A stretch of 64,000 nucleotides of DNA from Ruania halotolerans (lineage in GTDB: Bacteria; Actinomycetota; Actinomycetes; Actinomycetales; Beutenbergiaceae), in the NCBI RefSeq assembly GCF_021049285.1, contig NZ_CP088017.1, positions 2,429,380 to 2,493,379 of the forward strand, given 5' to 3'. The notes below the pieces were generated by a model, which saw nothing but the letters and a program-made list of their open reading frames with translations, did not search any database and was not told the DNA's origin. Each line of letters starts with the position of its first letter. Within the stretch, counting starts at the first letter, position 1. The translations under genes were made by a program, and so were the position numbers. Shown here piece by piece: positions 44,801 through 52,209 of this stretch.

Positions 44801-45171
44801 CGATAGATGGCTTCCCCCTTGCGACCGCTGGCCAGATGGGCGGTTCCGATGGAGCGGGAGAGGCGCCGGTAGCCTTCCGTGCCGCGGGCGAGCACGAGCA
44901 GGTGGGTACCGTCCGGGTCGGGCATACCGGTGGGGCGCACCGGAGCGTCCAAGCTCAGTTCGGCGCCATAGAGCGCAGGGATCTCTGCGGCACGGGCAGC
45001 CTCGGAGAAGCGGACCACGCCATAGAGACCGTTGTGATCGGTGATCCCGATCGCGGAAAGCCCCAGCCGGGCGGCTTCGATCACCATCTCCTCAGGCTGA
45101 TTGGCACCATCGAGGAAGCTGAACGCCGAGTGAGCGTGCAGTTCGGCGTAACCGGGCGCGCGGGCAGACAT
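41842..45171 (-). CDS. dnaE2: Error-prone DNA polymerase III alpha DnaE2 (ImuC)
   Basis: The 1109-residue translesion polymerase opens with a PHP domain (AELHAHSAFSFLDGANQPEE, residues 9-28, with GITDHNGLYG). The C-family catalytic centre includes CQGRGSAANSAVCFALGIT and PDIDLDIE (residues 406-413), and a C-terminal OB fold (VAGVVTHRQRPGTARGVTFL). DnaE2 works with ImuA/ImuB in damage-induced mutagenesis; both are encoded 7 kb away. The start lies 11 bases after the stop of the DUF222-HNH gene, with GAGGTGG as ribosome site, so it is probably transcribed from the LexA-boxed promoter of that gene. Confidence 0.96.
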   Translation of the reverse strand: MSARAPGYAELHAHSAFSFLDGANQPEEMVIEAARLGLSAIGITDHNGLYGVVRFSEAARAAEIPALYGAELSLDAPVRPTGMPDPDGTHLLVLARGTEGYRRLSRSIGTAHLASGRKGEAIYRLPELADMAGGNWLVLTGCRKGAVRRALEPEPGRFDPDAARSELDQLVDLFGAENVAVEISDTGAPLDSTRNDALAELAGRARLPLVATGAVHYATPADQQLAHVLAAVRARSSLDELDGYLPASSSHLRSATEMLARHHRHPHAVATAAALAAECAFDLRLVAPNLPPCPVPDGHTEATWLRELTYRGARERYGPPEAEQHEGAYAMIEHELEVIIALDFPGYFLIVHEIVEFCRQAGILCQGRGSAANSAVCFALGITAVDAVRHQLLFERFLTPGRTGPPDIDLDIESGRREEVIQHVYARYGRTHAAQVANVISYRPRSAVRDAARAFGYDTGQQDAWSKSIEQWGSLPSSNSGGEETGAIPDHVIDVAEGMLRLPRHLGIHSGGMVLCDRPVIDVCPVEWATMPGRTVLQWDKDDCADAGLVKFDLLGLGMLTALRLAFTMIADEEGIELGLHSLPQDDSRVYDLLCAADTVGVFQVESRAQMATLPRLKPRSFYDIVVEVALIRPGPIQGDAVHPYINRRNKREKVTYLHPLLKPALEKTLGVPLFQEQLMQIAVDVASFTPDEADQLRRAMSSKRSAERMEALHQRLLDGMAANGVPLGIAEQIFDKLKAFADFGFPESHAYSFAYLVYASAWLKVHHPEAFYAGLLAAQPMGFYSPQSLVADARRRGVQVERASVVASGVQASIERTQAGRDVEGEATSGPRGEATSGSREEASGKAGQHWAEAADGGRPLSLAPRPSLALRLGLAPIRGVGEKTAQRIVAARERAPFADVADLARRVRLSTAQLEALATAGALADLARDRRQGLWLAGALAGESGRAHHGWIQEPLPLTAVGLDVPVLPAMDEVTTAVADVWATGISPSSFPTQFRRDELNERGVLRVSEVPGAGDGRRIQVAGVVTHRQRPGTARGVTFLSLEDETGLLNVICSAGLWQRYRKVALSSAALVVRGVVEHADDVTNLMADRIEVLSLRVPSRSRDFR

Positions 45172-45182
45172 GCGCCACCTCG

Positions 45183-47069
45183 CTACGCGGCCGGGACGAG
45201 CAGGTCGAAAGAGCCGGCCGACGCAGTGCGGCCAATGCGAACGCTCCGGCGAACCCAGGGGCAGTTCGGGACCAGAACAGTCGCATCAAGACCAGTCAGG
45301 TCAGATCTCATCTGATCTGCGCCATCACGATCGGCCCTGATCAGATCAGCCATCGCCTGCTCCAGGCCTCTCACTGTGGATCGCGGTGCGGGCACTCCAG
45401 GCAGATCTGGCGCCCGGGATCGGTAGCGGTGACCGGTCGGGGTGGTCGTGAGGATCTGCTTCTCTGTACTCGCCCACTCTCCGACGCTCTCTGCGACGCC
45501 CTCTCCGACGCTCTCTGGGACTCGTTCTGTGCTCCCTGTCGCTGTCGGCATCTCCTCCACGTCGCCGCGCCACCCGGGCGCCTGTTTGGCGTAGTTGCAG
45601 GCTTCACACAGCCCTTGGAGGTTCTCGGCCGCGGTCGGGCCGCCCATGGCGTACGCGACCACGTGGTCGGTGTGCCGGATCGGTGCGTCGCACCACGGTG
45701 TCCGGCACGTTCCGTCTCGGACCCGGATGAACCGGGCCAAACCCGCCGGAGCCCGTCGTGCACGGGATTCCATGGCGATCAACTGACGACCGCTCGGGTC
45801 GGTGAACAGGCGACGCATCCAGACACCGGTCGAGTTCCCCTCCGGCGAGCCGGATCCTGCCGAGCGCGAATCGTTCAATGCCGCACGGACCAACTCACGA
45901 GCCCATGGGGCGGGCACACGGCCATGTTCGGGCACCAGGACCGGTTCATCATCACCATCGAATACAGCCCGATCCGTCATCACCAGCTGGATCTCAATCG
46001 GGGGGCCTTGTGCCGTGCTCTGACCCGTCACCCGCTCCACGAGCGTGTCGGCCATGATCTGACCGCGGGTACGTGAGTCGCCGGTGGCCCGGGCGGTATC
46101 GGCGGCACGCCCCAACTCGGCGTACACCGCAACGCCCTGGGCAACTGGCAATGGTGCGGTGAGCACGGCCATCGTGTCGGGTGCCGGACGGATGGTGACC
46201 CGCCGCTCCGACTCAGCGGTCCGGGCCCGGCGGGCCAATGCAGCCGCGTCCAGCCGGGCGGTGAGCCGACGCGACTCGGCGACCAACCGGCGATCGCCCC
46301 ACCCCTCGAACCGGTCCGGGTCGGCGCAAATCTGCTCGTCGAATGTCGCTCGATCCTCCCGAGTCAGGCAGGCACTCTCCCGGACCAGCAGGGTCGCTCG
46401 CCACTCGCTCAACTGGCCCCGAGTGAGCGCCGCGTGCGTGTGCGGCATCTCATTCACCAGTGCTTTCGCCATTCCGAGCAACTGGGCACCTCGTGTGGGC
46501 GAGACTCTCCGTGCCAAGCCCACTTGTGCCGCGACTCCTACGCCGCGCCGCTGCGCGGACAGTCCTGCTCTTTCCTGCCGGATCCGTGCCATGCGGTCAA
46601 GATGGACGGCGAGACGAGCCTGTGCTGCAGCGACCGCGGCGTTGAGCTCCTCCAGTTCACGGAGCAGCTCGGCGCAGTCCGCTTCCGCGAGATCGCTGCC
46701 GACCACGAGAGGAGCAGCGGCACCAGAGTGGGTGGGGTGGGCGGCATAGGTGGCATGGGTGGCAGGGGCGGCGTGGGTGACGTGGGTGGGGGCGGCATAG
46801 GTGGCAGGGGCGGGGTGGGCGGCGTGAGTGACGTGGGTGACGGCTGCGTCAACCTCAGCGCTGGGTTCACTGCTCCTACCGACCTCGCCCAATGATTCCC
46901 GCCATGCGGTGATCGCCTGAACCGCAGTGTCACCCCTCGGTGACACATTCGAGGACGACGCAGTGATTCGTGGGAGAGCGATCGCCGCCACACCCGCCGG
47001 ACACGCGTCTGCGGTCCTGGCCCGCACCACGGGCTCAGGATCGCCTGACGACAGTCCATCCTCGAACAT
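45183..47069 (-). CDS. DUF222 and HNH endonuclease domain protein (13E12-like)
   Basis: The 628-residue protein has a disordered leader containing Thr-His-Ala-rich repeats (about residues 78-115), a DUF222 region (about 125-390, LGMAKALVNEMPHTHAALTRGQ, RATGDSRTRGQIMADTLVERV) and a C-terminal HNH nuclease (about 450-495: CRTPWCDAPIRHTDHVV, NLQGLCEACNYAK). In M. tuberculosis the 13E12 repeat family has this layout and several members are LexA-controlled. Here the ATG lies inside a LexA box and the gene precedes dnaE2 by 11 bases. Leaderless translation is likely, as no ribosome site precedes the ATG. The molecular role is unknown. Confidence 0.9.
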   Translation of the reverse strand: MFEDGLSSGDPEPVVRARTADACPAGVAAIALPRITASSSNVSPRGDTAVQAITAWRESLGEVGRSSEPSAEVDAAVTHVTHAAHPAPATYAAPTHVTHAAPATHATYAAHPTHSGAAAPLVVGSDLAEADCAELLRELEELNAAVAAAQARLAVHLDRMARIRQERAGLSAQRRGVGVAAQVGLARRVSPTRGAQLLGMAKALVNEMPHTHAALTRGQLSEWRATLLVRESACLTREDRATFDEQICADPDRFEGWGDRRLVAESRRLTARLDAAALARRARTAESERRVTIRPAPDTMAVLTAPLPVAQGVAVYAELGRAADTARATGDSRTRGQIMADTLVERVTGQSTAQGPPIEIQLVMTDRAVFDGDDEPVLVPEHGRVPAPWARELVRAALNDSRSAGSGSPEGNSTGVWMRRLFTDPSGRQLIAMESRARRAPAGLARFIRVRDGTCRTPWCDAPIRHTDHVVAYAMGGPTAAENLQGLCEACNYAKQAPGWRGDVEEMPTATGSTERVPESVGEGVAESVGEWASTEKQILTTTPTGHRYRSRAPDLPGVPAPRSTVRGLEQAMADLIRADRDGADQMRSDLTGLDATVLVPNCPWVRRSVRIGRTASAGSFDLLVPAA

Positions 47070-47077
47070 GTGTTCTA
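47062..47077. promoter_or_regulatory. LexA (SOS) box overlapping the DUF222-HNH start codon
   Basis: TCGAAC-ATGT-GTTCTA matches the actinobacterial SOS box TCGAAC-N4-GTTCGA at 11 of 12 fixed positions. On the minus strand the initiating ATG falls in the spacer. The position implies direct repression of the HNH-dnaE2 unit by LexA. Confidence 0.85.
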
Positions 47078-47120
47078 GGATAGTTCATGCCACTGACATC
47101 GGCCACCGGATGTGCACAAC

Positions 47121-47137
47121 GTTCGCCTCGGACGAAC
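47121..47137. promoter_or_regulatory. Inverted repeat upstream of the ClgR-like gene
   Basis: GTTCG and CGAAC flank seven bases, 41 bases before the ATG of the XRE gene and in the divergent gap with the HNH gene. The orientation is opposite to a LexA box. It may be an autoregulatory site of the ClgR-like protein. Confidence 0.4.
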
Positions 47138-47177
47138 ATTTCACCGCTCAAGCACTGACCGGACCTACGATCTCTTC

Positions 47178-47660
47178 ATGGGCGACCTTCTGCAGTTCCC
47201 CGGCAACCGGCGCACAGCGCGCGCCTCCCATGTCCGCACGGACCAACCCCTCACACAGGGCCACCCCAATCCGGGGCACGGTCTCACCCCAGAGGGCAGC
47301 CCCGCCACTGCAGGTCGTCCCGCTACTTCAGATCGTCCCGCCACTGCAGGTGATCCCGCTACGGCGAGTCGTCCCACCTCGCGCGCGACAGACACGTCAC
47401 CACGACCGCTGCTCTGGCGCGAGGCAGTCGGGCACGAGCTTCGCTGCGAGCGTCACCGACAGGAACGGCATCTGACCGACGTCGCTCATTCCGCCGGGAT
47501 CTCCCCGCAATACCTCTCCGAGGTGGAACGTGGCCGCAAAGAGGCCTCCTCGGAGATCCTCGCGGCGGCGGCCGAGTCACTCGGCCTCGAGCTCGCCACC
47601 CTCACCACACGCGCCTCGCACACACTCGGGAGCGCCACACCGCAACTGCGTGCCGCCTAA
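47178..47660 (+). CDS. ClgR/PopR-like XRE transcriptional regulator
   Basis: The 160-residue protein (ATG at 47178) has a Pro/Ala/Thr-rich N-terminal half with repeated RPATA-type units. Its XRE domain, about residues 80-140, reads LWREAVGHELRCERHRQER, SAGISPQYLSEVERGRKEAS and ILAAAAESLGLELATLT. The stretch YLSEVERGRKEASSE is the recognition region characteristic of ClgR and PopR, activators of clp protease genes in actinobacteria. Two clpP genes lie 2.5 kb away, which supports but does not prove that target. A GTG at 47112 would give a longer, less likely form. Confidence 0.8.
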   Translation: MGDLLQFPGNRRTARASHVRTDQPLTQGHPNPGHGLTPEGSPATAGRPATSDRPATAGDPATASRPTSRATDTSPRPLLWREAVGHELRCERHRQERHLTDVAHSAGISPQYLSEVERGRKEASSEILAAAAESLGLELATLTTRASHTLGSATPQLRAA

Positions 47661-47826
47661 GCACCGCGCCGTCCGAGAGCAAGGAACGCCGAACATCGCT
47701 CGGACCGACGCCACGGGCTCAACGTCGTCTACTCCTCCACCGAGGTGACAGGTGCTGTCCGCACGATGGACATCGTGGCCGCCCGTACTCGCGTGACGGT
47801 GTGTTGACGAGTCGATCGGTGGCGGC

Positions 47827-48681
47827 TCAGTCGCGGTCGGCTCGAGGACCAGGCACCAGCCGGGTACTCACCTCTTCAACACTGAACGAGTCAGACTCAC
47901 TGACCGTTTGCGCAGTACCCGCAATCGGGATCCACGGACCCTGCCCATTCACCTGAAACTCCCCCACCCACGTGGTGGTCAGAGATACTGACACCTCATC
48001 CACCGGCCGCGTATACACATACGACACCGTGTGATCAGGCCACCGCGCCCCCGGATCTGTCGTCACCAACGGCTCGGACCCGTTCCCGAAATCCCACACA
48101 AACTCCACTGGCGTCGCCCGCACCGCCACTGGAAACCCGAGCACCTGGGTCGAGAGCACCTGCTGATCGCCCGACGTGAACGCAATCGTGTCGATATTCA
48201 CCAGCGTCCACGACTGATCCTCTGGCTGTATCCGCACCTCACCTGGAACGATCGGCAACTCGGCAAAATCCGACTCAGTCACCGTGATGATGACCGGCTC
48301 ATCGTCCTCCGGCGCATCCTCAACGTCTTCCGACTCTTCCTCATCATCGGGAGTGGCACGGTCGTCGCATGGCAAAAGCTCCGCCACCGGGGCCGTCGCA
48401 TCCGTCACCATGCACAATCCATCAGGACCGTCCGGAGTCATCGACACGCCTACATCATCGGCGGGCACGAAGAAGTCGTAAGGTCCACTTCCTTCCAGTT
48501 CCGGAATGACGTCCCGGACTTCGTTTTCCACCTCGCGTGACTGCCGAGCGTTCAACTGGTATCCACCGGGCGCAGCATCTCCTTCAACCACCATCGATGG
48601 TGCGGAGTCGTCGCGGTCTGGTGCAAGAGGCGCAGCAGCCATCGGAGCGATCACAACGATAGCAATTGCTTGGTAGATCAT
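47827..48681 (-). CDS. Secreted protein with PKD-like beta domain
   Basis: The 284-residue protein starts at an ATG overlapping the stop of the upstream lipoprotein gene (ATGA). A signal segment YQAIAIVVIAPMAAAPLA leads to an acidic linker (DDEEESEDVEDAPEDDEP, about residues 110-127). A C-terminal region (VEFVWDFGNGSEPLVTTDPG, SYVYTRPVDEVSVSLTTTW) has the WDFGNG and YxY pattern of PKD/Ig-like folds. Such domains mediate extracellular protein or carbohydrate contacts. No enzyme motif is present. Codon use is less GC-rich than in the neighbours. Confidence 0.75.
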   Translation of the reverse strand: MIYQAIAIVVIAPMAAAPLAPDRDDSAPSMVVEGDAAPGGYQLNARQSREVENEVRDVIPELEGSGPYDFFVPADDVGVSMTPDGPDGLCMVTDATAPVAELLPCDDRATPDDEEESEDVEDAPEDDEPVIITVTESDFAELPIVPGEVRIQPEDQSWTLVNIDTIAFTSGDQQVLSTQVLGFPVAVRATPVEFVWDFGNGSEPLVTTDPGARWPDHTVSYVYTRPVDEVSVSLTTTWVGEFQVNGQGPWIPIAGTAQTVSESDSFSVEEVSTRLVPGPRADRD

Positions 48682-49298
48682 GCCTGATCGCCATCCACTA
48701 ACACTCCGAGCACTGTCCACCCTCCGCCTCGCCAGGCCATTGAGAGGCTGAATGCAGGCTTGTCACCTTCCTCATAAGAGGTACGCGTGCCATCGGCATG
48801 GACCCATTCCGACGCAGCGAAATGCACCCCGAGTTCTACATCGAAGACACCTTCGTCGTATGGTCCTCCACCCTCGGTTGCATAAATCTCCGTCTCACCT
48901 CCGAGGGAGTATCCACCGCTGTCGTGCAGCTCTGACACCGACGATCGGACGTTCGAGCAAAACTCACATCCCTCATCACTGAGCGCGTCCCACTCCGTCA
49001 CATCCCCACTGGAGTACACGTACGGATAGAGCTCCACGAAGTACGACGCCGCCGCAATCGCCCCGTCAACGGTCTCCTCTTCCATCTCGGCAGGCCGCTG
49101 CGGCGGATCCACCTCCGGACGCTCATCCGTTGGCTCGTCCGTCACCTCGTCACTCGACGGTGCACTCTCAGAGGTGGGCTCCGCCGTCGGCGACGGCTCC
49201 TCATCCGAAGGCGTACACGCCCCCAGCATCAACCCCATGCCCAACGCCAGCACCCCAGCGCGCCGCGCCATCGCCCCACTCGTTCCCCGACGAATCAT
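48678..49298 (-). CDS. DUF6318-like lipoprotein
   Basis: The 206-residue lipoprotein (ATG at 49298) has the signal AGVLALGMGLMLGAC with C28 as the lipid-bearing residue. A Ser/Pro/Thr/Glu-rich spacer precedes the globular part (about residues 75-206). That part shows AAASYFVELYPYVYSSGDV, the cysteine pair GCEFC and the ending MAWRGGGWTVLGVLVDG, in line with the DUF6318 family of actinobacterial lipoproteins. The function is unknown. It is coupled to the secreted PKD-like gene, so the two probably act together at the cell surface. Confidence 0.75.
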   Translation of the reverse strand: MIRRGTSGAMARRAGVLALGMGLMLGACTPSDEEPSPTAEPTSESAPSSDEVTDEPTDERPEVDPPQRPAEMEEETVDGAIAAASYFVELYPYVYSSGDVTEWDALSDEGCEFCSNVRSSVSELHDSGGYSLGGETEIYATEGGGPYDEGVFDVELGVHFAASEWVHADGTRTSYEEGDKPAFSLSMAWRGGGWTVLGVLVDGDQA

Positions 49299-49469
49299 GC
49301 CCACGAGAGTGCCATAGAACCACCTTCCACGGCACTCCCCCTGTGGAGATCTCACTCCTCATTCCTCCGCCACCACGAGCACGTCCGCACCAGTTCGATG
49401 TGACCAACCGCACCGGTGCGACTCCCCCGGAGGGCACGCCATCAGCAGGGCCACCAGTACCGTGACACC

Positions 49470-50144
49470 GTGACCCTCCCACTTCCCGCCGGCGTCCTGT
49501 TCGACATGGACGGCACCCTCGTCGATACCGAACCGCACTGGCAGGCCGCCCAGAAGGCACTGGCCGAGAACAACGGCACCGAATGGACGCAGGCAGATTT
49601 CGAGGCCTCCATCGGCCGGCCGATGGAACGATGGGCACAGATTCTGAGCGCACGCGGAGTTCCAGGCAGCATCGAGCAGATCATCGACCACGCCGTCTCG
49701 TTCGTCTCCGAGATGATGCGTGCGGACATGCCGTGGCTGCCCGGCGCCTACGAACTCCTCACCCGGCTCGCCGCGGCCGGTGTCCCCTGTGGCCTGGTCA
49801 CCAACAACGCCGGTGTGAATGCACGACTACTCGCCGAGGCCGCTCCGGCGGGATCTCTCCAGGTCCTGGTGAGCGCGGACGACGTCACCTCTCCGAAACC
49901 GCACCCGGAGCCCTACCTGACCGCGATCACCCGGCTCGGCATCGACCCGGCACGAAGTATCGCCTTCGAGGACTCCTCGTCCGGTGCCATGAGCGCGCAC
50001 GGGGCCGGTCTGAACGTCTGGTTCATCAACTCCCACACCGCCGATCCGGGAGTCCCCACCTCGCGGATGATCGGCTCCCCGGCCGAGGTGACTGCCGACG
50101 ACGTGCGCGCCGCCTTGAACGAAGCCCCAGCACACCACCCCTGA
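49470..50144 (+). CDS. HAD-family phosphatase (beta-phosphoglucomutase-like)
   Basis: The 224-residue enzyme starts at a GTG directly before the HAD nucleophile motif GVLFDMDGTLVDTEPHW (Asp at residues 10 and 12). Motif II is LVTNNAG, motif III SPKPHPEPYLTAI, and motif IV IAFEDSSSGAMSAHGAGL. A helical C1 cap (residues 18-80) marks the subfamily that dephosphorylates sugar phosphates or phosphoglycolate. Upstream extension to 49416 is possible but adds residues before the first strand. Confidence 0.9.
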   Translation: MTLPLPAGVLFDMDGTLVDTEPHWQAAQKALAENNGTEWTQADFEASIGRPMERWAQILSARGVPGSIEQIIDHAVSFVSEMMRADMPWLPGAYELLTRLAAAGVPCGLVTNNAGVNARLLAEAAPAGSLQVLVSADDVTSPKPHPEPYLTAITRLGIDPARSIAFEDSSSGAMSAHGAGLNVWFINSHTADPGVPTSRMIGSPAEVTADDVRAALNEAPAHHP

Positions 50145-50170
50145 CCGGTCCGCACCACACAAAGCGACGG

Positions 50171-50776
50171 TCAGGCAGTCCGCACGTCCTTCCTGCTCGC
50201 CACCACCTCATCAACCAGGCCGTAGGCCACCGCCTGCTCACTGGTGAAGATCCGATCCCTGGCAGTGTCCTCCTGAAGCACCGCCACACTCTGCCCGGTG
50301 TGCATGGACAGCACCTCGTCCACCTCCTGGCGGAGCCGGGCGATCTCGGCCGCCTGGATCTGCAGGTCCGGGATTGCCCCGCGCCCACCCATCGACGGCG
50401 GGTGCAGCAGCACCCGGGCGTGCGGGAGCACTCCCCGTCGTCCGGGCTCCCCTGCTGCGAGCAGCACGGCGGCGCTGGAGGCCGCCTGCCCCACGCAGAT
50501 CGTCGCGATCGGGGCACGGACGAACCGCATGGTGTCGTAGATGGCAAGCATCGCTGTCACCGACCCACCTGGAGAGTTGATGTAGAGGTTGATCTCCCCA
50601 CCGGGATCGGCCGATTCGAGGTGGATCAGCTGGGCAATGACGGTGTTGGCAACCCCATCGTCGATCTCGGTGCCGAGGAAGACGATGCGGTCACCGAGCA
50701 ACCGGGAATACACATCGGCGGCGCGTTCACCGCTGCTGGTGCGTTCAATCACGCTGGGAATCGTGTACTGGCTCAT
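50171..50776 (-). CDS. clpP: ATP-dependent Clp protease proteolytic subunit (second of pair)
   Basis: The 201-residue subunit carries the serine protease triad in ClpP order: Ser in [14 protein letters not shown], His in [11 protein letters not shown], Asp in [11 protein letters not shown]. It opens [26 protein letters not shown] as ClpP2-type subunits do. I choose the ATG at 50776 because AGAGGA lies 6 bases before it. An ATG at 50863 overlapping the previous stop would add 29 residues. With the upstream clpP it probably forms a mixed barrel; no clpX or clpC lies nearby. Confidence 0.93.
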   Translation of the reverse strand: MSQYTIPSVIERTSSGERAADVYSRLLGDRIVFLGTEIDDGVANTVIAQLIHLESADPGGEINLYINSPGGSVTAMLAIYDTMRFVRAPIATICVGQAASSAAVLLAAGEPGRRGVLPHARVLLHPPSMGGRGAIPDLQIQAAEIARLRQEVDEVLSMHTGQSVAVLQEDTARDRIFTSEQAVAYGLVDEVVASRKDVRTA

Positions 50777-50859
50777 CTGTATCCTCTGGTCTGAGTACTG
50801 CGGTGCCCCACTGCGGTACACCTCGTTCCTCGGCATCCCTGCGCGGTGGCTCCACGTAC

Positions 50860-51462
50860 TCATCGCTGCGCCCCCAACCCGGCCCGGCGACGCCCCGGGA
50901 TCACCTGCGCCATCGACGTGACGATCTCGTCGACGAACCCGTACTCCTGGGCTTGTTCGGCGGTGAACCAGCGGTCCCGGTCGGAGTCGCGTTCGATGCG
51001 TTCCACGGGTTGCCCGGTGTGTTCGGCGATCAGCGCCAGCATGGTGGTCTTGGTGTGCTCGAGGTTCTCGGCCTGGATGGCGATGTCCACGGCGGTGCCC
51101 TGCAACCCGGCCGACCCCTGATGCATGAGGATGCGGGCGTGCGGGAGGGCGTAACGCTTACCTGGAGTACCGGCGCAGAGCAGCACCTGACCCATGCTCG
51201 CGGCCAGCCCCATCCCGAGGGTGATCACATCGTTGGGGATGAGCCGCATCGTGTCGTACATGGCCAGTCCGGCCGGTACCGATCCGCCAGGTGAGTGGAT
51301 GAACAGGGCGATGTCCGCGGCCGGATCCTGAGCGGAGAGCAACATGAGTTGGCTGCACACCCGGGCGGCAAGCGGATCATCGACCTCCTCGGAAATGACG
51401 ATCACGCGTTGCTGCATGAGTTGATCGGCGAGCCGCTCGGTCAGCGGCAGTGTCTCGTTCAT
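50860..51462 (-). CDS. clpP: ATP-dependent Clp protease proteolytic subunit (first of pair)
   Basis: The 200-residue ClpP-family peptidase has the triad in [17 protein letters not shown] (Ser), [11 protein letters not shown] (His) and [11 protein letters not shown] (Asp). The helical [20 protein letters not shown] segment is also present. It is followed by a second clpP whose frame begins at the stop codon. Actinobacteria usually have a canonical clpP1P2-clpX locus and sometimes an extra pair regulated by a ClgR/PopR protein. Which one this is cannot be settled from the window, although lack of clpX and tig fits an accessory pair. Confidence 0.93.
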   Translation of the reverse strand: MNETLPLTERLADQLMQQRVIVISEEVDDPLAARVCSQLMLLSAQDPAADIALFIHSPGGSVPAGLAMYDTMRLIPNDVITLGMGLAASMGQVLLCAGTPGKRYALPHARILMHQGSAGLQGTAVDIAIQAENLEHTKTTMLALIAEHTGQPVERIERDSDRDRWFTAEQAQEYGFVDEIVTSMAQVIPGRRRAGLGAQR

Positions 51463-51573
51463 GGGAGCTCCATTCCTCGTGGAGTTCCACCATGCTCAGC
51501 TCGGCCGTGACCGCGGGGCGGGTACGCCCGAGGGCAGATCTGCTCAGGGCAGATCGAGTCAGTGTTGATCGAG

Positions 51574-52203
51574 TCAGTGTTCGACCCTGGGCAGATCGAG
51601 CAGCAGAAGATCGCCGACGGCGACCGTTCCGTCGGTCAGTGCCCTCGCCCGGTAGCCGCGTGCCCCTCCGCCCAGCTCCGCCTTCGCGCGGGTGACCGCA
51701 ACGCTCGCCGAAGCGGACGAGTTCTCACCGGCGCAGAATCGGGAGAACTCCACACAGGGATCAGCCACTCGCCCGCCCGCGAACCGAAGCGGTCCACGCA
51801 CAGTGGAGATCGTGAACTCCTCAGGGAAAGCCAGTCCGGCAAGTCCCGCGGAGGCGTCCACCAGAATCGATTCTCCGGCCACGCCATCCACCAGGTGAGC
51901 GCCGTAGCGCTCGCGCAACGCCAGGTAGTCACCGGTACCCATCACTGTGATGCCGGCGGTTGCCTTCGGGTCCCGGCTCAACGGATGGTCGCCGTGGTGG
52001 ACGTCCATCGTTGAGCGGGCGCCGGTGTGATCCCGCCACTCGCCGTACCCGCCGCGAGGAGTCAGTCGGAGCCGGTCCACCTGCTGCAATACCTGCGGGG
52101 AATAGACCCGCAGCGGGGGCCGCCCCGGCTTCATGGGTGCAGTCTGGATCTGCAGACGCACGATCGGGTACGCAACGACAGGCATGGACGCGATCGTACG
52201 CAT
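51574..52203 (-). CDS. MOSC domain protein
   Basis: The 209-residue protein has the MOSC (molybdenum cofactor sulfurase C-terminal) beta-barrel pattern: AGITVMGTGDYLALRERYG, VDGVAGESILVDAS and the conserved cysteine in ADPCVEFSRFC, thought to bind sulfur or molybdopterin. Closing residues GTVAVGDLLLLD are usual for the family. Substrates of stand-alone MOSC proteins are unknown. It follows imuB by 6 bases, so it may be co-transcribed with the SOS operon. An internal ATG at 52185 is also plausible. Confidence 0.8.
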   Translation of the reverse strand: MRTIASMPVVAYPIVRLQIQTAPMKPGRPPLRVYSPQVLQQVDRLRLTPRGGYGEWRDHTGARSTMDVHHGDHPLSRDPKATAGITVMGTGDYLALRERYGAHLVDGVAGESILVDASAGLAGLAFPEEFTISTVRGPLRFAGGRVADPCVEFSRFCAGENSSASASVAVTRAKAELGGGARGYRARALTDGTVAVGDLLLLDLPRVEH

Positions 52204-52209
52204 GCGCCA

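Noticed and set aside
50777-50863. 29-residue N-terminal extension of the second ClpP starting at the ATGA overlap
   Set aside because: A good ribosome site (AGAGGA) precedes the ATG at 50776, which also gives the normal ClpP N-terminus; the alternative remains possible.
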